From Selenomonadales bacterium (GTDB taxonomy: Bacteria > Bacillota > Negativicutes > Sporomusales > UBA7701): a DNA stretch of 64,000 nt. The stretch lies in the NCBI GenBank assembly GCA_029975165.1, contig JARKPR010000033.1:33160-97159 (forward strand), read 5' to 3'. The position numbers and the translations under genes are program-made. The notes under the pieces are model-generated. The model ran no database searches, was not told the DNA's origin, and worked only from the letters and a program-made list of their open reading frames with translations. Below, piece after piece: positions 25,994 through 35,292 of the stretch (positions are counted from its first letter, which is position 1; each line of letters opens with the position of its first letter).

Positions 25994-28060
25994 ATGTTGA
26001 CACATTTTCGATATAACCCGGTCCTCGTCGCCCTCATCGCCATAGGACTCATCGCCGCCCTTGCCATCGGCTGGCAGCGCCACGCCGTCGAGACCGGCAA
26101 CTCCCGGGTCGAAACCGTCATGGACTACGAAGACATCATCGAATTCGCCCGCATGGAAGGCATCGCCGTCCCCGACATGATGCGCCGCCTCAAAGAAGCC
26201 GGCCTCACCTCCATCGCCGTCTACGAAACCACCCTCGAAAAACTCCCCTCCAGCGGCACCTTCGCCGTCATCCCCGGCATCGACCTCATCGCCCGCCAGC
26301 GCAGCGGCGAACTCGCCCAGCCCCTCTTCAGCGACAGCGGCGGCCGCCTCGACCCCGCCCAGGTATACATCTTCGCCGCCCCAAATGACGCCGGCGCCTT
26401 CGACGAACTCGCCGCCGACTTCGCCCGCCGCCTCGGCCCCGGCCGCGTCCACCGGCTCGCCGCCGCCGACGGGCGGCTCGCCATGGCCGTCGACACCGAC
26501 TACGCCAAAACCCTCAAAGCCAACCTCGGCCTGCCCACCTTCCAGCTCAAAGACGTCGCCGACAACGGCTTCAACATCGTCGCCCGCCCCAGCAACTACA
26601 CCAAAGCCACCGCCGACGACGTAGGCGCCGTCTTCGCCCGCCTCGCCCCCTTCGCCGCCAACGTAAGCGGCATCATGTTCGTCGGCGACGAAGCCCTCGG
26701 CTTCCCCGGCCAACTCGCCGTCACCGCCCGCCTCATCGCCGAAAACGGCTACACCCTCTACATGATCGAAGCCCCCGTCCAGCTCAAATTCGTCCGCCAG
26801 GACGGCATGCTCGACATCGCCGCCGCGGCCGGCTACCTCGCCGCCCGCGTCTACGTCATCCCCAAGGAAGAACAGCCCAAACTCGCCCTCGCCACCGCCA
26901 TCAACCGCTGGGCCCTCTCCGACCAGGAACGCAACATCAGGGTCAACCTGCTGCGCAAATACGACAAAGCCGTCCCCGGCCAAAACCTCACCGAAACCAA
27001 CCTCGCCTACATAAGCGGCATCAAAAAAGCCGTCGAAGCCAAAGGCTTCGCCCTCGGCCGGGCCGGCGTCTTCGCGCCCTACTTCGCCCCGCCCTGGCTG
27101 CTGGCCCTCGTCATCCTCGGCGCCACTGCCGCCGGCGTCCTCTTCCTCACCCTCGTCTGGCCCTTCCCCGCCCGCTGGCAATACACCATCCTCGCCATCC
27201 TCGCCCTCATCCTCACCGTCCCCGTCCTCGCCGGCGGCGGCACCCTGGCCCGCCAGGCCACCGCCCTGACATCCGCCATCCTCTTCCCCGTCCTCGCCGT
27301 CACCTGGCAGCTCGACCGCTGGCGCCGCCGCGAACCCCGCCAGGGCGCCGCCCTGGGCCGCATCCTCGGCGACGGCCTCGGCGGCCTCGCCCTCGCCACC
27401 GCCCTCTCGCTGGCCGGTGGCCTCTACCTCGGCGCCGTCCTCGCCGACATCCGCTTCCTGCTCGAAATCGAAATCTTCCGCGGTGTCAAGCTCACCCTCC
27501 TAGCGCCCCTCCTCCTCATCTCCGTCATCTACGTCGTGCGCTACAACCCGCTCGGCGGCGAACCCATCGACAGCCACGAAGCCATCGCCAGGCAGCTCCG
27601 CCGCGTCCTCGACTACCCCGTCCATATAAAGACCCTGCTCCTCTTCGCCGCCGGCGCCGCCGCCGCCTGGATCTTCATCGGCCGCTCCGGCCACACCGCC
27701 GGCGTCCCCGTGCCCGCCTTCGAAATCAAGCTCCGCTCCTTCCTCGAGCAAGTCATGTACGCCCGGCCGCGGGAAAAGGAATTCCTCGTCGGCCACCCCG
27801 CCTTCCTCCTCGCCGTCATGGCCCTCTACCGGCAATGGCCGCCGCTCCTCCACTACCTCCTCATCGTCGCCGCCACCGTCGGCCAGAGCTCGATGGTCGA
27901 AACCTTCGCCCACCTGCGCACCCCCATCCTCATGTCCTTCGTCCGCGGCCTCGACGGCCTCCTGGTCGGCGCCATCCTCGGCGTCCTCGCCGTCCTCGCC
28001 GTGCAGATACTGCACTACCTCTCGTTCTTGCTGGGAAGGAGAACAACCCCCCATGAGTGA
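25994..28060 (+). CDS. DUF5693 multi-pass membrane protein
   Basis: A 688-residue protein with one N-terminal span (VLVALIAIGLIAALAIGW), a soluble domain of about 320 residues, then roughly eight hydrophobic segments from residue 360 to the end. It matches DUF5693 proteins, which are regularly encoded just before csaB. The soluble part (RLKEAGLTSIAVYETTLEKL, AVIPGIDLIA) looks like an alpha/beta fold. A role with CsaB in cell-wall polymer modification is inferred from position. The stop overlaps the csaB start by eight bases. Confidence 0.75.
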   Translation: MLTHFRYNPVLVALIAIGLIAALAIGWQRHAVETGNSRVETVMDYEDIIEFARMEGIAVPDMMRRLKEAGLTSIAVYETTLEKLPSSGTFAVIPGIDLIARQRSGELAQPLFSDSGGRLDPAQVYIFAAPNDAGAFDELAADFARRLGPGRVHRLAAADGRLAMAVDTDYAKTLKANLGLPTFQLKDVADNGFNIVARPSNYTKATADDVGAVFARLAPFAANVSGIMFVGDEALGFPGQLAVTARLIAENGYTLYMIEAPVQLKFVRQDGMLDIAAAAGYLAARVYVIPKEEQPKLALATAINRWALSDQERNIRVNLLRKYDKAVPGQNLTETNLAYISGIKKAVEAKGFALGRAGVFAPYFAPPWLLALVILGATAAGVLFLTLVWPFPARWQYTILAILALILTVPVLAGGGTLARQATALTSAILFPVLAVTWQLDRWRRREPRQGAALGRILGDGLGGLALATALSLAGGLYLGAVLADIRFLLEIEIFRGVKLTLLAPLLLISVIYVVRYNPLGGEPIDSHEAIARQLRRVLDYPVHIKTLLLFAAGAAAAWIFIGRSGHTAGVPVPAFEIKLRSFLEQVMYARPREKEFLVGHPAFLLAVMALYRQWPPLLHYLLIVAATVGQSSMVETFAHLRTPILMSFVRGLDGLLVGAILGVLAVLAVQILHYLSFLLGRRTTPHE

Positions 28061-29156
28061 GATCGTCATCTCCGGCTACTACGGATTCGGCAACGCCGGC
28101 GACGAAGCCATGCTGACCGCCATGATCGAAGCCCTCGGCGACGTCGACCCCGCCGTCGGCATCACCGTCCTGTCCGGCTGCCCGGCCGACACCCGGCGCC
28201 GCCACGGCGTCAAAGCCGTATTCCGCCTCAACTACCCGGAAATCCTCCGCGCCCTCAAAAAAAGCGACCTCCTCATCAGCGGCGGCGGCAGCCTCCTCCA
28301 GGACGTCACCAGCGACCGCAGCCTCTACTACTACCTCAGCATCATGATGCTCGCCAAAAAACTCGGCCGGGCCGTCATGCTCTACGCCCAGGGCATCGGC
28401 CCCGTGCGCGGGGCTTTGGCCAAAGGCGCCATGCGCCACATCGGCAACATGGTCGACCTCGTCACCGTCCGCGACGAAGGCTCCCGCAGCGAACTCGCCG
28501 CCCTCGGCGTCGCTGCCCCCCCCATCCACGTCACCGCCGACCCCGTCCTCGCCCTCCACCAGGTCGACAAAGGCATCGGCCGGGCCATCCTCCGCGAACG
28601 CAACCTCGAAGGCAACGCCCCCCTCATCGGCATCTCCGTCCGTGAATGGAAAGACTGGGGCTACTATAAAGCCATCCTCGCCGAAGCCGCCGACAGGCTG
28701 GTCGCCGAATACGGCGCCCGCATCGTCTTCCTGCCCATGCAGTGGCCCGGCGACATCAACGTCGCCCGCAGGATCGCCGGCCGCATGCGGCAGCCGGCCG
28801 CCCTCCTCGAGGAAGAATATACCACCGGCGAACTGTTATCGCTCGTCGGCAACCTGGATATGCTTATCGGTATCAGGCTTCACGCCCTCATCTTCGCCGC
28901 CGTCATGCACGTGCCGCTTGTCGGCATATCATACGACCCCAAAATCGACCGCTTCCTCGAAACCCTCGGCGACACGGCGGCCGGCACCCTCCAGACCGTC
29001 ACCGCCGACGGCCTTTTGGCCAAAGTGAAGGCCCTGTGGCCGGAAACCCGCCAACCCGGGCGGGAAAAATCCGAACGCATCGCCAGCCTCAGGCAGAAAG
29101 CCTTCCGTAACGCCGAACTGGCCATCGCCCTGATCGAGGGAGGCAAGAGAGGTTAG
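28053..29156 (+). CDS. csaB: polysaccharide pyruvyl transferase CsaB
   Basis: A 367-residue enzyme that adds ketal pyruvate to a cell-wall polysaccharide, the ligand for S-layer homology domains. It has the family fold and motifs: ISGYYGFGNAGDEAMLTAMI, ISGGGSLLQDVTSDRSLYYY, and the C-terminal GIRLHALIFAAVMHVPLVGI. AAGGAG precedes the ATG at 28053. It is coupled to the DUF5693 gene by overlap, and yitT follows three bases after. Confidence 0.92.
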   Translation: MSEIVISGYYGFGNAGDEAMLTAMIEALGDVDPAVGITVLSGCPADTRRRHGVKAVFRLNYPEILRALKKSDLLISGGGSLLQDVTSDRSLYYYLSIMMLAKKLGRAVMLYAQGIGPVRGALAKGAMRHIGNMVDLVTVRDEGSRSELAALGVAAPPIHVTADPVLALHQVDKGIGRAILRERNLEGNAPLIGISVREWKDWGYYKAILAEAADRLVAEYGARIVFLPMQWPGDINVARRIAGRMRQPAALLEEEYTTGELLSLVGNLDMLIGIRLHALIFAAVMHVPLVGISYDPKIDRFLETLGDTAAGTLQTVTADGLLAKVKALWPETRQPGREKSERIASLRQKAFRNAELAIALIEGGKRG

Positions 29157-29158
29157 GT

Positions 29159-30001
29159 ATGCCCAAAGGCTTCCGCACCTACGCCGGGATCACCCTCGGC
29201 GCCGTCCTCACCGCCTTCGCCCTCAACATATTCCTCATCCCCAACAAGGTGGCCGCCGGCGGCGTAAGCGGCATGGCCACCATTCTTCATTATCTTCTCG
29301 GCGCCCCCGTCGGCGTCACCATGCTCGCCCTCAACATCCCCCTCTTCCTCGCCAGCGTCAAAATCCTCGGCGCCCGCTTCGGCCTCAGGACCCTCTACGG
29401 CGCCGCCATCCTATCCGTCGCCATCGACCTCGCCGCCCCCTTCACCCCCGTCCTCACCCACGACCTCCTCCTCAGCTCCCTCTACGGCGGCGTCCTCTCC
29501 GGCATCGGCATGGGCCTCGTCTTCCGCTACGGCGGCACCACCGCCGGCACCGACCTCGCCGCCGCCATCATCAACAAACTCACCCGCATCAGCGTCGGCC
29601 AGGCCCTCCTCGCCGTCGACTTCTTCGTCATCGCCGCCGCCGGCATCGCCTTCCAAAGCGCCGAACTCTCCCTCTACGCCCTCATCTCCCTGTGGCTCAC
29701 CAGCCACATCATCGACCTCGTCCAGGAAGGCCCCAGCACCGCCAAAGCCTTCATCATCGTCAGCGGCGCCGCCGACGAAGTCGCCCGGCGCATCCTCGCC
29801 GAAATGGACCGCGGCGTCACCTACCTCCACGGCAAAGGCGGCTACACTGGCCAGACGCGCGACATCCTCTTCTGCGTCGTCACCGCCAGCGAAGTCGTCC
29901 GCCTCAAAGAAGTCATCACCAGCATCGACCCGGCCGCCTTCGTAATCGTCGCCGACGCCCACGAAGTCATGGGCGAGGGCTTTACCCGCCGCGAATTCTA
30001 G
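29159..30001 (+). CDS. YitT family membrane protein
   Basis: A 280-residue protein with five to six membrane spans in the first 180 residues (YAGITLGAVLTAFALNIFLI, GGVSGMATILHYLLG, GMGLVFRYGGTTAGTDLAAA) and a soluble C-terminal DUF2179 domain (ARRILAEMDRGVTYLHGKGG, FCVVTASEVVRLKEVITSID). This is the YitT/DUF161 family; the substrate is unknown. It ends the DUF5693-csaB-yitT operon. Confidence 0.88.
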   Translation: MPKGFRTYAGITLGAVLTAFALNIFLIPNKVAAGGVSGMATILHYLLGAPVGVTMLALNIPLFLASVKILGARFGLRTLYGAAILSVAIDLAAPFTPVLTHDLLLSSLYGGVLSGIGMGLVFRYGGTTAGTDLAAAIINKLTRISVGQALLAVDFFVIAAAGIAFQSAELSLYALISLWLTSHIIDLVQEGPSTAKAFIIVSGAADEVARRILAEMDRGVTYLHGKGGYTGQTRDILFCVVTASEVVRLKEVITSIDPAAFVIVADAHEVMGEGFTRREF

Positions 30002-30018
30002 GGGAGATTATTGAAAAC

Positions 30019-30045
30019 GCCCATCTGCGGCGTTGCTCCCTCAAC
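30019..30045 (+). repeat. family A repeat fragment A5
   Basis: CGCCCATCTGCGGCGTTGCTCC matches the family A left core, then homology stops. No right arm is seen before the transketolase ribosome binding site. Confidence 0.5.
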
Positions 30046-30102
30046 TGCCATCCTTAACCTCAAGCTAAAACGATAATCCCCTTCAAAGGAGGTCTCATAA
30101 AT

Positions 30103-30933
30103 ATGTCAGACAAGCTAACCCCCGAAAAGGCCGCCGAACTGGCCAAACGCGCCCACGCCGTGCGGCGCAGCATCCTGGAGATGGTCACCTGCGCCAAATC
30201 CGGCCACCCCGGCGGCTCGCTGTCCGCGGCCGACATCCTCGTCACCCTCTACTTCGCCGTCATGCATGTCGACCCCCACGCCCCCGCCGACCCGGAGCGC
30301 GACCGCTTCGTCCTCAGCAAAGGCCACGCCGCCCCCGTCCTCTACGCGACCTTGGCCGAGCGCGGCTTCCTCCCCCACGACGAACTCTGCACCCTCCGCC
30401 GGATCGACAGCCGCCTGCAGGGCCACCCCAGCATGAAACACATCCCCGGCATCGACATGTCCACCGGCTCACTCGGCCAGGGCCTCAGCGCCGCCAACGG
30501 CATGGCCCTCGCCGCCCGCCTCGACGGCAAAGCCTGGCGCGTCTACGCCCTCCTCGGCGACGGCGAACTCGAAGAAGGCCAAATCTGGGAAGCCGCCATG
30601 CTCGCCGCCCACTACAAGCTCGACAACCTCACCGCCTTCGTCGACTACAACGGCCTCCAGATCGACGGCCCCATCAGCGACATCATGTCGCCCCTGCCCA
30701 TCGCCGACAAATGGCGGGCCTTCGGCTGGCACGTGCTCGAAATCGACGGCCACGACCACACCGCCATCTACGACGCCACCCTGGCCGCCCAAACCGTCCA
30801 AGGCAAACCAACCATGATCGTCGCCCGCACCGTCAAAGGCAAAGGCGTCGGCAGCATGGAGAACATCGCCGACTGGCACGGCAAAGCGCCCACATCTGAG
30901 GAGTGCGCAAAGTTCCTCGCAGAACTTTGCTAA
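30103..30933 (+). CDS. tktN: transketolase, N-terminal (TPP-binding) subunit
   Basis: A 276-residue half-transketolase carrying the thiamine diphosphate site: KSGHPGGSLSAADILVTLYF, SKGHAAPVLYATLAERG, and GDGELEEGQIWEAAMLAAHY. It moves two-carbon units between sugar phosphates in the pentose phosphate pathway. Split transketolases are common in Firmicutes and archaea. AAGGAGG precedes the ATG. The partner gene is 176 bases on, and the two are separated by a complete family A repeat. Confidence 0.93.
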   Translation: MSDKLTPEKAAELAKRAHAVRRSILEMVTCAKSGHPGGSLSAADILVTLYFAVMHVDPHAPADPERDRFVLSKGHAAPVLYATLAERGFLPHDELCTLRRIDSRLQGHPSMKHIPGIDMSTGSLGQGLSAANGMALAARLDGKAWRVYALLGDGELEEGQIWEAAMLAAHYKLDNLTAFVDYNGLQIDGPISDIMSPLPIADKWRAFGWHVLEIDGHDHTAIYDATLAAQTVQGKPTMIVARTVKGKGVGSMENIADWHGKAPTSEECAKFLAELC

Positions 30934-30938
30934 CCAGG

Positions 30939-31064
30939 GGTCAGGCCGGATAAGGCCCATCTGCGGCGTTGCTCCTCAGAGCGCTTGCTAGCGTACGCAC
31001 CCAAGTACGCGTCGCGGCGCGCTCTTCCGGTGCGCCTTGCATCTGGACTTTCTGCGGCCTGACC
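30939..31064 (+). repeat. family A long-hairpin repeat, copy A6
   Basis: Perfect 10-bp arms GGTCAGGCCG / CGGCCTGACC, unlike the CGGCCGTT arms of other copies, enclose a full core (CATCTGCGGCGTTGCTCCTC, AGAGCGCTTGCTAGCGTACG, GTACGCGTCGCGGCGCGCTC). It separates the two transketolase genes. Confidence 0.85.
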
Positions 31065-31109
31065 GGCAATCCAAGAACGAAAGAACCCTAAAAGAGGTGA
31101 CATACATAC

Positions 31110-32045
31110 ATGGGCAAAGCAACGCGTGACGCTTACGGCGAAGCCTTGAAAGAACTCGGCGGCCGCTATCGTGACATCGTCGTCCTCGACGCCGACCTCT
31201 CCAAATCCACCAAAACCGCCGTCTTCGCCAAAGCCTACCCCGACCGGTTCATCAACGTTGGCATCGCCGAACAGAACCTCGTCGGCACCGCCGCCGGCCT
31301 CGCCGCCGCCGGCAAAATCCCCTTCCTCTCCACCTTCGCCATGTTCGCCGCCGGACGGGCCTTCGAGCAGATCCGCAACTCCGTCTGCTACCCCCACCTC
31401 AACGTCAAAATCTGCGCCACCCACGCCGGCCTCACCGTCGGCGAAGACGGCGCCAGCCACCAGGCCATCGAAGACATCAACCTCATGCGCGGCCTGCCCG
31501 GCATGACCGTCCTCGTCCCCGCCGACGCCACCGAAACCCACCAGGCCGTCGCCTGGGCCGCCGAATACAAAGGCCCCGTCTACCTCCGCCTCGGCCGCAG
31601 CTCCGTCCCCGACATCTTCGGCGAAAGCTACCGCTTCGCCCCCGGCCGGGCCGCCCTCCTCGCCGAAGGCGCCGACCTCACCATCATCGCCTGCGGCATC
31701 ATGGTCGCCCCCGCCCGGCAGGCCGCCGACGAACTCACCCAAGCCGGCCTCAGCGCCCGCGTCCTCGCCATGGCCTCCATCAAGCCCATCGACCGCGACG
31801 CCATCGTCAAAGCCGCCCGCGACACCGGCGCCCTTGTAACCTGCGAAGAACACAGCATCATCGGCGGCCTCGGCAGCGCCGTCGCCGAAGTCCTCGCCGA
31901 AAACGCCCCCGCCCCCCTGGAGCGTGTCGGCGTCCTCGACACCTTCGGCGAATCCGGCACCCCCGACGCCCTCCTCGCCAAATACAACCTCACCGCCGCC
32001 GACATCGTGCGCGCCGCCAAGCGCGTCGTCGAACGCAAACGTTAG
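31110..32045 (+). CDS. tktC: transketolase, C-terminal (pyrimidine/C-domain) subunit
   Basis: A 311-residue partner of the upstream subunit. The pyrimidine-binding domain shows INVGIAEQNLVGTAAGLAAA and TFAMFAAGRAFEQIRNSVCY; the C-terminal domain shows TIIACGIMVAPARQAADEL and VTCEEHSIIGGLGSAVAEVL. The catalytic Glu of the domain is in the GIAEQN motif. GAGGTGA precedes the ATG. A strong terminator follows. Confidence 0.93.
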   Translation: MGKATRDAYGEALKELGGRYRDIVVLDADLSKSTKTAVFAKAYPDRFINVGIAEQNLVGTAAGLAAAGKIPFLSTFAMFAAGRAFEQIRNSVCYPHLNVKICATHAGLTVGEDGASHQAIEDINLMRGLPGMTVLVPADATETHQAVAWAAEYKGPVYLRLGRSSVPDIFGESYRFAPGRAALLAEGADLTIIACGIMVAPARQAADELTQAGLSARVLAMASIKPIDRDAIVKAARDTGALVTCEEHSIIGGLGSAVAEVLAENAPAPLERVGVLDTFGESGTPDALLAKYNLTAADIVRAAKRVVERKR

Positions 32046-32063
32046 CGTCTGCGGACAACATAT

Positions 32064-32104
32064 AAAGGGACCTGCTTAAGCATATATTTAAGCGGTCCCT
32101 TTTT
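32064..32104 (+). terminator. intrinsic terminator after tktC
   Basis: Two stacked stems, AAAGGGACC / GGTCCCTTT and GCTTAA / TTAAGC, end in a T run. The hairpin is symmetrical enough to act both ways. Confidence 0.8.
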
Positions 32105-32138
32105 CTGTACATTTTGCGACATATCGGCAGAAGGCTAA

Positions 32139-32354
32139 GGGCGGAGGGCCCGCGAAACGCAGGCGACTTTGCGGAGGCGGTTACGCGCCGTTGACGCAGC
32201 AAGCCGCTAACGACACCGTAAGGCCGACCGCGGATGGTCGGCCTAGTCCGCAAGGAGCCGGATGCGACTTTTGCGGACGGTACGGCGGAGTCGGCGCAAG
32301 TCTACGGCGCGTTCCGCCGGAGCCACGGAGCAGGCGTTCGCGGGCCCTCCGCCC
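32139..32354 (+). repeat. family B long-hairpin repeat, copy B1
   Basis: The 18-base arms (32139-32156 and 32337-32354, starting GGGCGGAGGG and ending CCCTCCGCCC) are perfectly complementary. The core carries GCGACTTTGCGGAGGCGGTT, the hairpin GGCCGACC-GCGGAT-GGTCGGCC, TAGTCCGCAAGGAGCCGG, ATGCGACTTTTGCGGACGGT and GGCGCGTTCCGCCGGAGCC. It lies between the terminator and the M50 gene. Confidence 0.85.
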
Positions 32355-32409
32355 GCGTCGAGCCACTATTTGCATACACCGCACAAACCCATCTCAGGGA
32401 GGTGCCCGC

Positions 32410-33153
32410 ATGGCCCTATGGAAAGTCGTCCACCTCGGCAACAAGCTGATCCGCCGCGCCGGCATCTGCCTCGTCGCGGTGGCCGCCGCCCTCGGCCTCG
32501 GCGAAGCCGCCGCCATGGCCGCCACCATGCTCCTCTCCCTGGCCGTCTACGCCCTCGCCTTCGGCTGGAAATTCGCCGTCGGCCTCACCGTCCTCCTCCT
32601 CGTCCACGAACTCGGCCACTTCGCCGCCGCCCGCATCGTCGGCCTCCGCTCCTCCACCCCCGTCTTCGTCCCCTTCCTCGGTGCCGTCATCCGCCTGCGC
32701 CAGCCGCCGATAAACGCCAAAATGGAAGCCAACATCGCCGTCGGCGGCCCGGCCGCCGGCACCCTCAGCGCCCTCGTCTGCCTCGTCTTCTTCCTCTGGA
32801 CCGACAGCACCCTCATGCTCGTCCTCGCCTACACCGCCTGCCTCATAAACCTCTTCAACCTCATCCCCTGCGCCCCCCTCGACGGCGGCAAAATCGTCGC
32901 CGCCATCTCGCCCCGCATGTGGTGGCTCGGCAGCCTTGCCGCCGGGGCCTTGTTTTTTTACACCCGCAACCTCTTCATCCTCGTCATCTTCGCCTTCTCC
33001 CTCATCCAGCTCTGGCAGGGGGGAGGGGAGGAGGTGACCGGACGCTACTACCGCCTCGGCCTGGGCCAGCGGATAAAGGTCGCCCTGTGGTACTTCGGAT
33101 TGGTTGGGGTCCTCGGAGTTTCTACCGTCTACCTCGTTGAACTCTTGCGCTAA
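32410..33153 (+). CDS. site-2-protease-like M50 metallopeptidase homologue
   Basis: A 247-residue membrane protein with the zinc motif LLVHELGHFAAARIVGL (HExxH) inside a hydrophobic segment and the second motif NLFNLIPCAPLDGGKIVA, where the usual NxxPxxPLDG aspartate coordinates zinc. Such proteins cleave membrane-bound substrates. It has no PDZ domain. GGGAGGTG precedes the ATG at 32410. The in-frame extension upstream is repeat B1 sequence and not part of the gene. Confidence 0.82.
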   Translation: MALWKVVHLGNKLIRRAGICLVAVAAALGLGEAAAMAATMLLSLAVYALAFGWKFAVGLTVLLLVHELGHFAAARIVGLRSSTPVFVPFLGAVIRLRQPPINAKMEANIAVGGPAAGTLSALVCLVFFLWTDSTLMLVLAYTACLINLFNLIPCAPLDGGKIVAAISPRMWWLGSLAAGALFFYTRNLFILVIFAFSLIQLWQGGGEEVTGRYYRLGLGQRIKVALWYFGLVGVLGVSTVYLVELLR

Positions 33154-33161
33154 TACTTTGG

Positions 33162-33286
33162 GCGGCCGTTGATAAGGCTCCGTCTGCGGCGTTGCTCCTC
33201 AGATGCCATCCTCAGCGTACGTCCCGTGTACGCTTCCGGTGGCATCTTCCGGTGCGCCTTGCATCCGGGACCTTCTGAACGGCCGC
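33162..33286 (+). repeat. family A long-hairpin repeat, copy A7
   Basis: Perfect arms GCGGCCGTT / AACGGCCGC enclose GTCTGCGGCGTTGCTCCTCA, GATGCCATCCTCAGCGTACG, GTACGCTTCCGGTGGCATCT and CCGGTGCGCCTTGCATCC. The GATGCCA / TGGCATC stem replaces the GAGCGC / GCGCTC stem of other copies, so pairing is preserved. Confidence 0.85.
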
Positions 33287-33315
33287 GGCGTTTTACATGG
33301 GGACGAGGGAAGGCA

Positions 33316-33533
33316 AACTTACGGAGCCGCGAAACGTAGGCGACTTTGCGGAGGCGGTTACGCGCCGTCAGCGAAGCAAGCCGCTAACGACACCGTAAGG
33401 CCGACCACGGATGGTCGGCCTAGTCCGCAAGGAGCCGGATGCGACTTTTGCGGACGGTACGGCGGAGTCGGCGCGAGCTTTACGGCGCGTTCCGCCGGAG
33501 CCACGGAGTCGGCGTTTCGCGGCTCCGCAAGTT
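33316..33533 (+). repeat. family B long-hairpin repeat, copy B2
   Basis: Twenty-base arms (33316-33335, AACTTACGGAG..., and 33514-33533, ...CTCCGCAAGTT) pair at 19 of 20 positions plus one G-T. The core matches B1 closely. It starts 30 bases after copy A7. The remaining 184 bases to ftsE hold AT-richer sequence and no clear promoter. Confidence 0.85.
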
Positions 33534-33717
33534 GTTTTGCGACAAATCACCCCCCGCCGCCCCCCGCGCCACCATCCGCTACAATGCGGACAATTTCATG
33601 CAAGAAAGAAGGTTTTTCGGCAAAAAAGTCGAAAACTACAAAGTTGAATGGACATGACTTGAAAGTCCAAAGCCTTCTTCGCAGCAGCTTACACGCAAAA
33701 GGGGGAAATGACAAACC

Positions 33718-34404
33718 GTGATACACATGGCTGGAGTCTCGAAGATATACGCCAGCGGTCTCGTTGCCCTCGACGACATATCCATCGCCATCGAAAAAGG
33801 CGACTTCGTCTTCCTCGTCGGCCCCAGCGGCGCCGGCAAATCCACCTTCGTCAAACTCCTCTTCCGCGAAGAACTGCCCACTAGCGGCACCATCTACGTC
33901 AACGGGCGCGACGTCGCCGGGCTCGAGCCGTCCGAAGTCCCCTACCTCCGGCGGGGCCTCGGCATCGTCTTCCAGGACTTCAGGCTCCTGCCCAACAAAA
34001 CCGTCTACGAAAACGTCGCCTTCGCCATGGAAGTCATCGAAGCCCCGCGGCGCGAAATCCAAAAACGCGTCAACCACGTCCTCGACCTCGTCGGCCTCAG
34101 GCACAAAGCCCGCACCTACCCGGCCCACCTCTCCGGCGGCGAGCAGCAGCGCGTCGCCATCGCCCGCGCCATCGTCAACAACCCCGCCGTCGTCATCGCC
34201 GACGAACCCACCGGCAACCTCGACCCCGACACCTCGTGGGAAATCATGAAAATCTTTGAACGCATCAACAAAAACGGCACAACCATGGTCATGGCCACCC
34301 ACGACAAAATGGTCGTCGACGGCATGAAAAAACGCGTCATCGCCATAGAACAGGGCCGTATCGTCCGCGACCAGGAAGGGGGCCAATACGGCTATGAGAA
34401 TTAG
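33718..34404 (+). CDS. ftsE: cell division ATP-binding protein FtsE
   Basis: A 228-residue ABC ATPase that with FtsX controls peptidoglycan hydrolases at the division site. Walker A is [14 protein letters not shown], the signature is [16 protein letters not shown], and Walker B is [13 protein letters not shown]. Start is GTG at 33718, about 11 bases after GGGGGA; this keeps the typical MI-x-GVSKIY start. The gene overlaps ftsX by 11 bases. Confidence 0.94.
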   Translation: MIHMAGVSKIYASGLVALDDISIAIEKGDFVFLVGPSGAGKSTFVKLLFREELPTSGTIYVNGRDVAGLEPSEVPYLRRGLGIVFQDFRLLPNKTVYENVAFAMEVIEAPRREIQKRVNHVLDLVGLRHKARTYPAHLSGGEQQRVAIARAIVNNPAVVIADEPTGNLDPDTSWEIMKIFERINKNGTTMVMATHDKMVVDGMKKRVIAIEQGRIVRDQEGGQYGYEN

Positions 34405-35281
34405 AACCTTCGAATACTTCGTCCGCGAAGCCCTCTCGTCCCTGCGCCACAACGGCCTCATGAGCATAGCCTCCGTCAGCACCGTCGCCCTCTCGCTCCT
34501 CATCCTCGGCATGTTCCTCATCATGGTCCTCAACCTCAACCACATGGCCTCCGCCCTCGAATCCCAGGTCCAGATCTCCGTCTACCTCCAGGACAACCTC
34601 GGCGACCGCGACATGCGCGAAGTCGGCACCCGCATCACCAAAATCCCCGGCGTCGTCCAGGTCACCTTCGTCGACAAGGACGAAGCCCTGACCCGCTTCA
34701 AGCAACGCCTCGGCGAACAGCAGGGCCTCCTCGCCGTCCTCGGCGACACCAACCCCCTGCCCAACGCCTTCGAAGTCAAAGTGGACAAGCCCGAGAGCGT
34801 CAAGCCCGTCGCCCAGGCCGTCGCCCAGCTCAAAGGCGTCGAAAACGCCCGCTTCGGCCAGGAAATCATCGAACAGCTCTTCACCCTCACCCGCCTCATC
34901 CGCCTCATCGGCCTGGCCCTCATCATCTTCCTGGCTTTGGCCGCCCTCTTCATCATTGCCAACACCATCCGCATCACCGTCTTCGCCCGCCGCAAAGAAA
35001 TCGGCATCATGAAATACGTCGGCGCCACCGACGCCTTCATCCGCTGGCCCTTCGTCATCGAAGGCATGATCCTCGGCTCCGCCGGCTCCCTCATCGCCGT
35101 CTTCCTGCTCGTCGAAGCCTACACCGTCCTCACCGAGCAGATCTACCAGAAGCTCGTCTTCCTGCCCCTCATCCCCAAATACCCCTTCCTCAACTATATC
35201 AGCATCCTGCTCGTCGTCGCCGGCACCATCATCGGCGCCCTCGGCAGCACCATATCCCTCAGACGGTTCATGAAAGTATAA
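34394..35281 (+). CDS. ftsX: cell division protein FtsX
   Basis: A 295-residue membrane partner of FtsE. The topology is classic: one span near residues 22-48 (SVSTVALSLLILGMFLIMVL), an extracellular domain (VQISVYLQDNLGDRDMREV), then three spans in the last 130 residues. It transmits FtsE ATPase cycles to an outside hydrolase or its activator, here probably the M23 protein encoded next. Confidence 0.94.
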   Translation: MRIRTFEYFVREALSSLRHNGLMSIASVSTVALSLLILGMFLIMVLNLNHMASALESQVQISVYLQDNLGDRDMREVGTRITKIPGVVQVTFVDKDEALTRFKQRLGEQQGLLAVLGDTNPLPNAFEVKVDKPESVKPVAQAVAQLKGVENARFGQEIIEQLFTLTRLIRLIGLALIIFLALAALFIIANTIRITVFARRKEIGIMKYVGATDAFIRWPFVIEGMILGSAGSLIAVFLLVEAYTVLTEQIYQKLVFLPLIPKYPFLNYISILLVVAGTIIGALGSTISLRRFMKV

Positions 35282-35292
35282 GGAGGCATTCG

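Noticed and set aside
32191..32409. N-terminal extension of the M50 protein and other ORFs in repeats
   Set aside because: The extension is translated family B repeat. The same peptide-like strings recur at 33.4 kb and 57.7 kb only because the repeat does.
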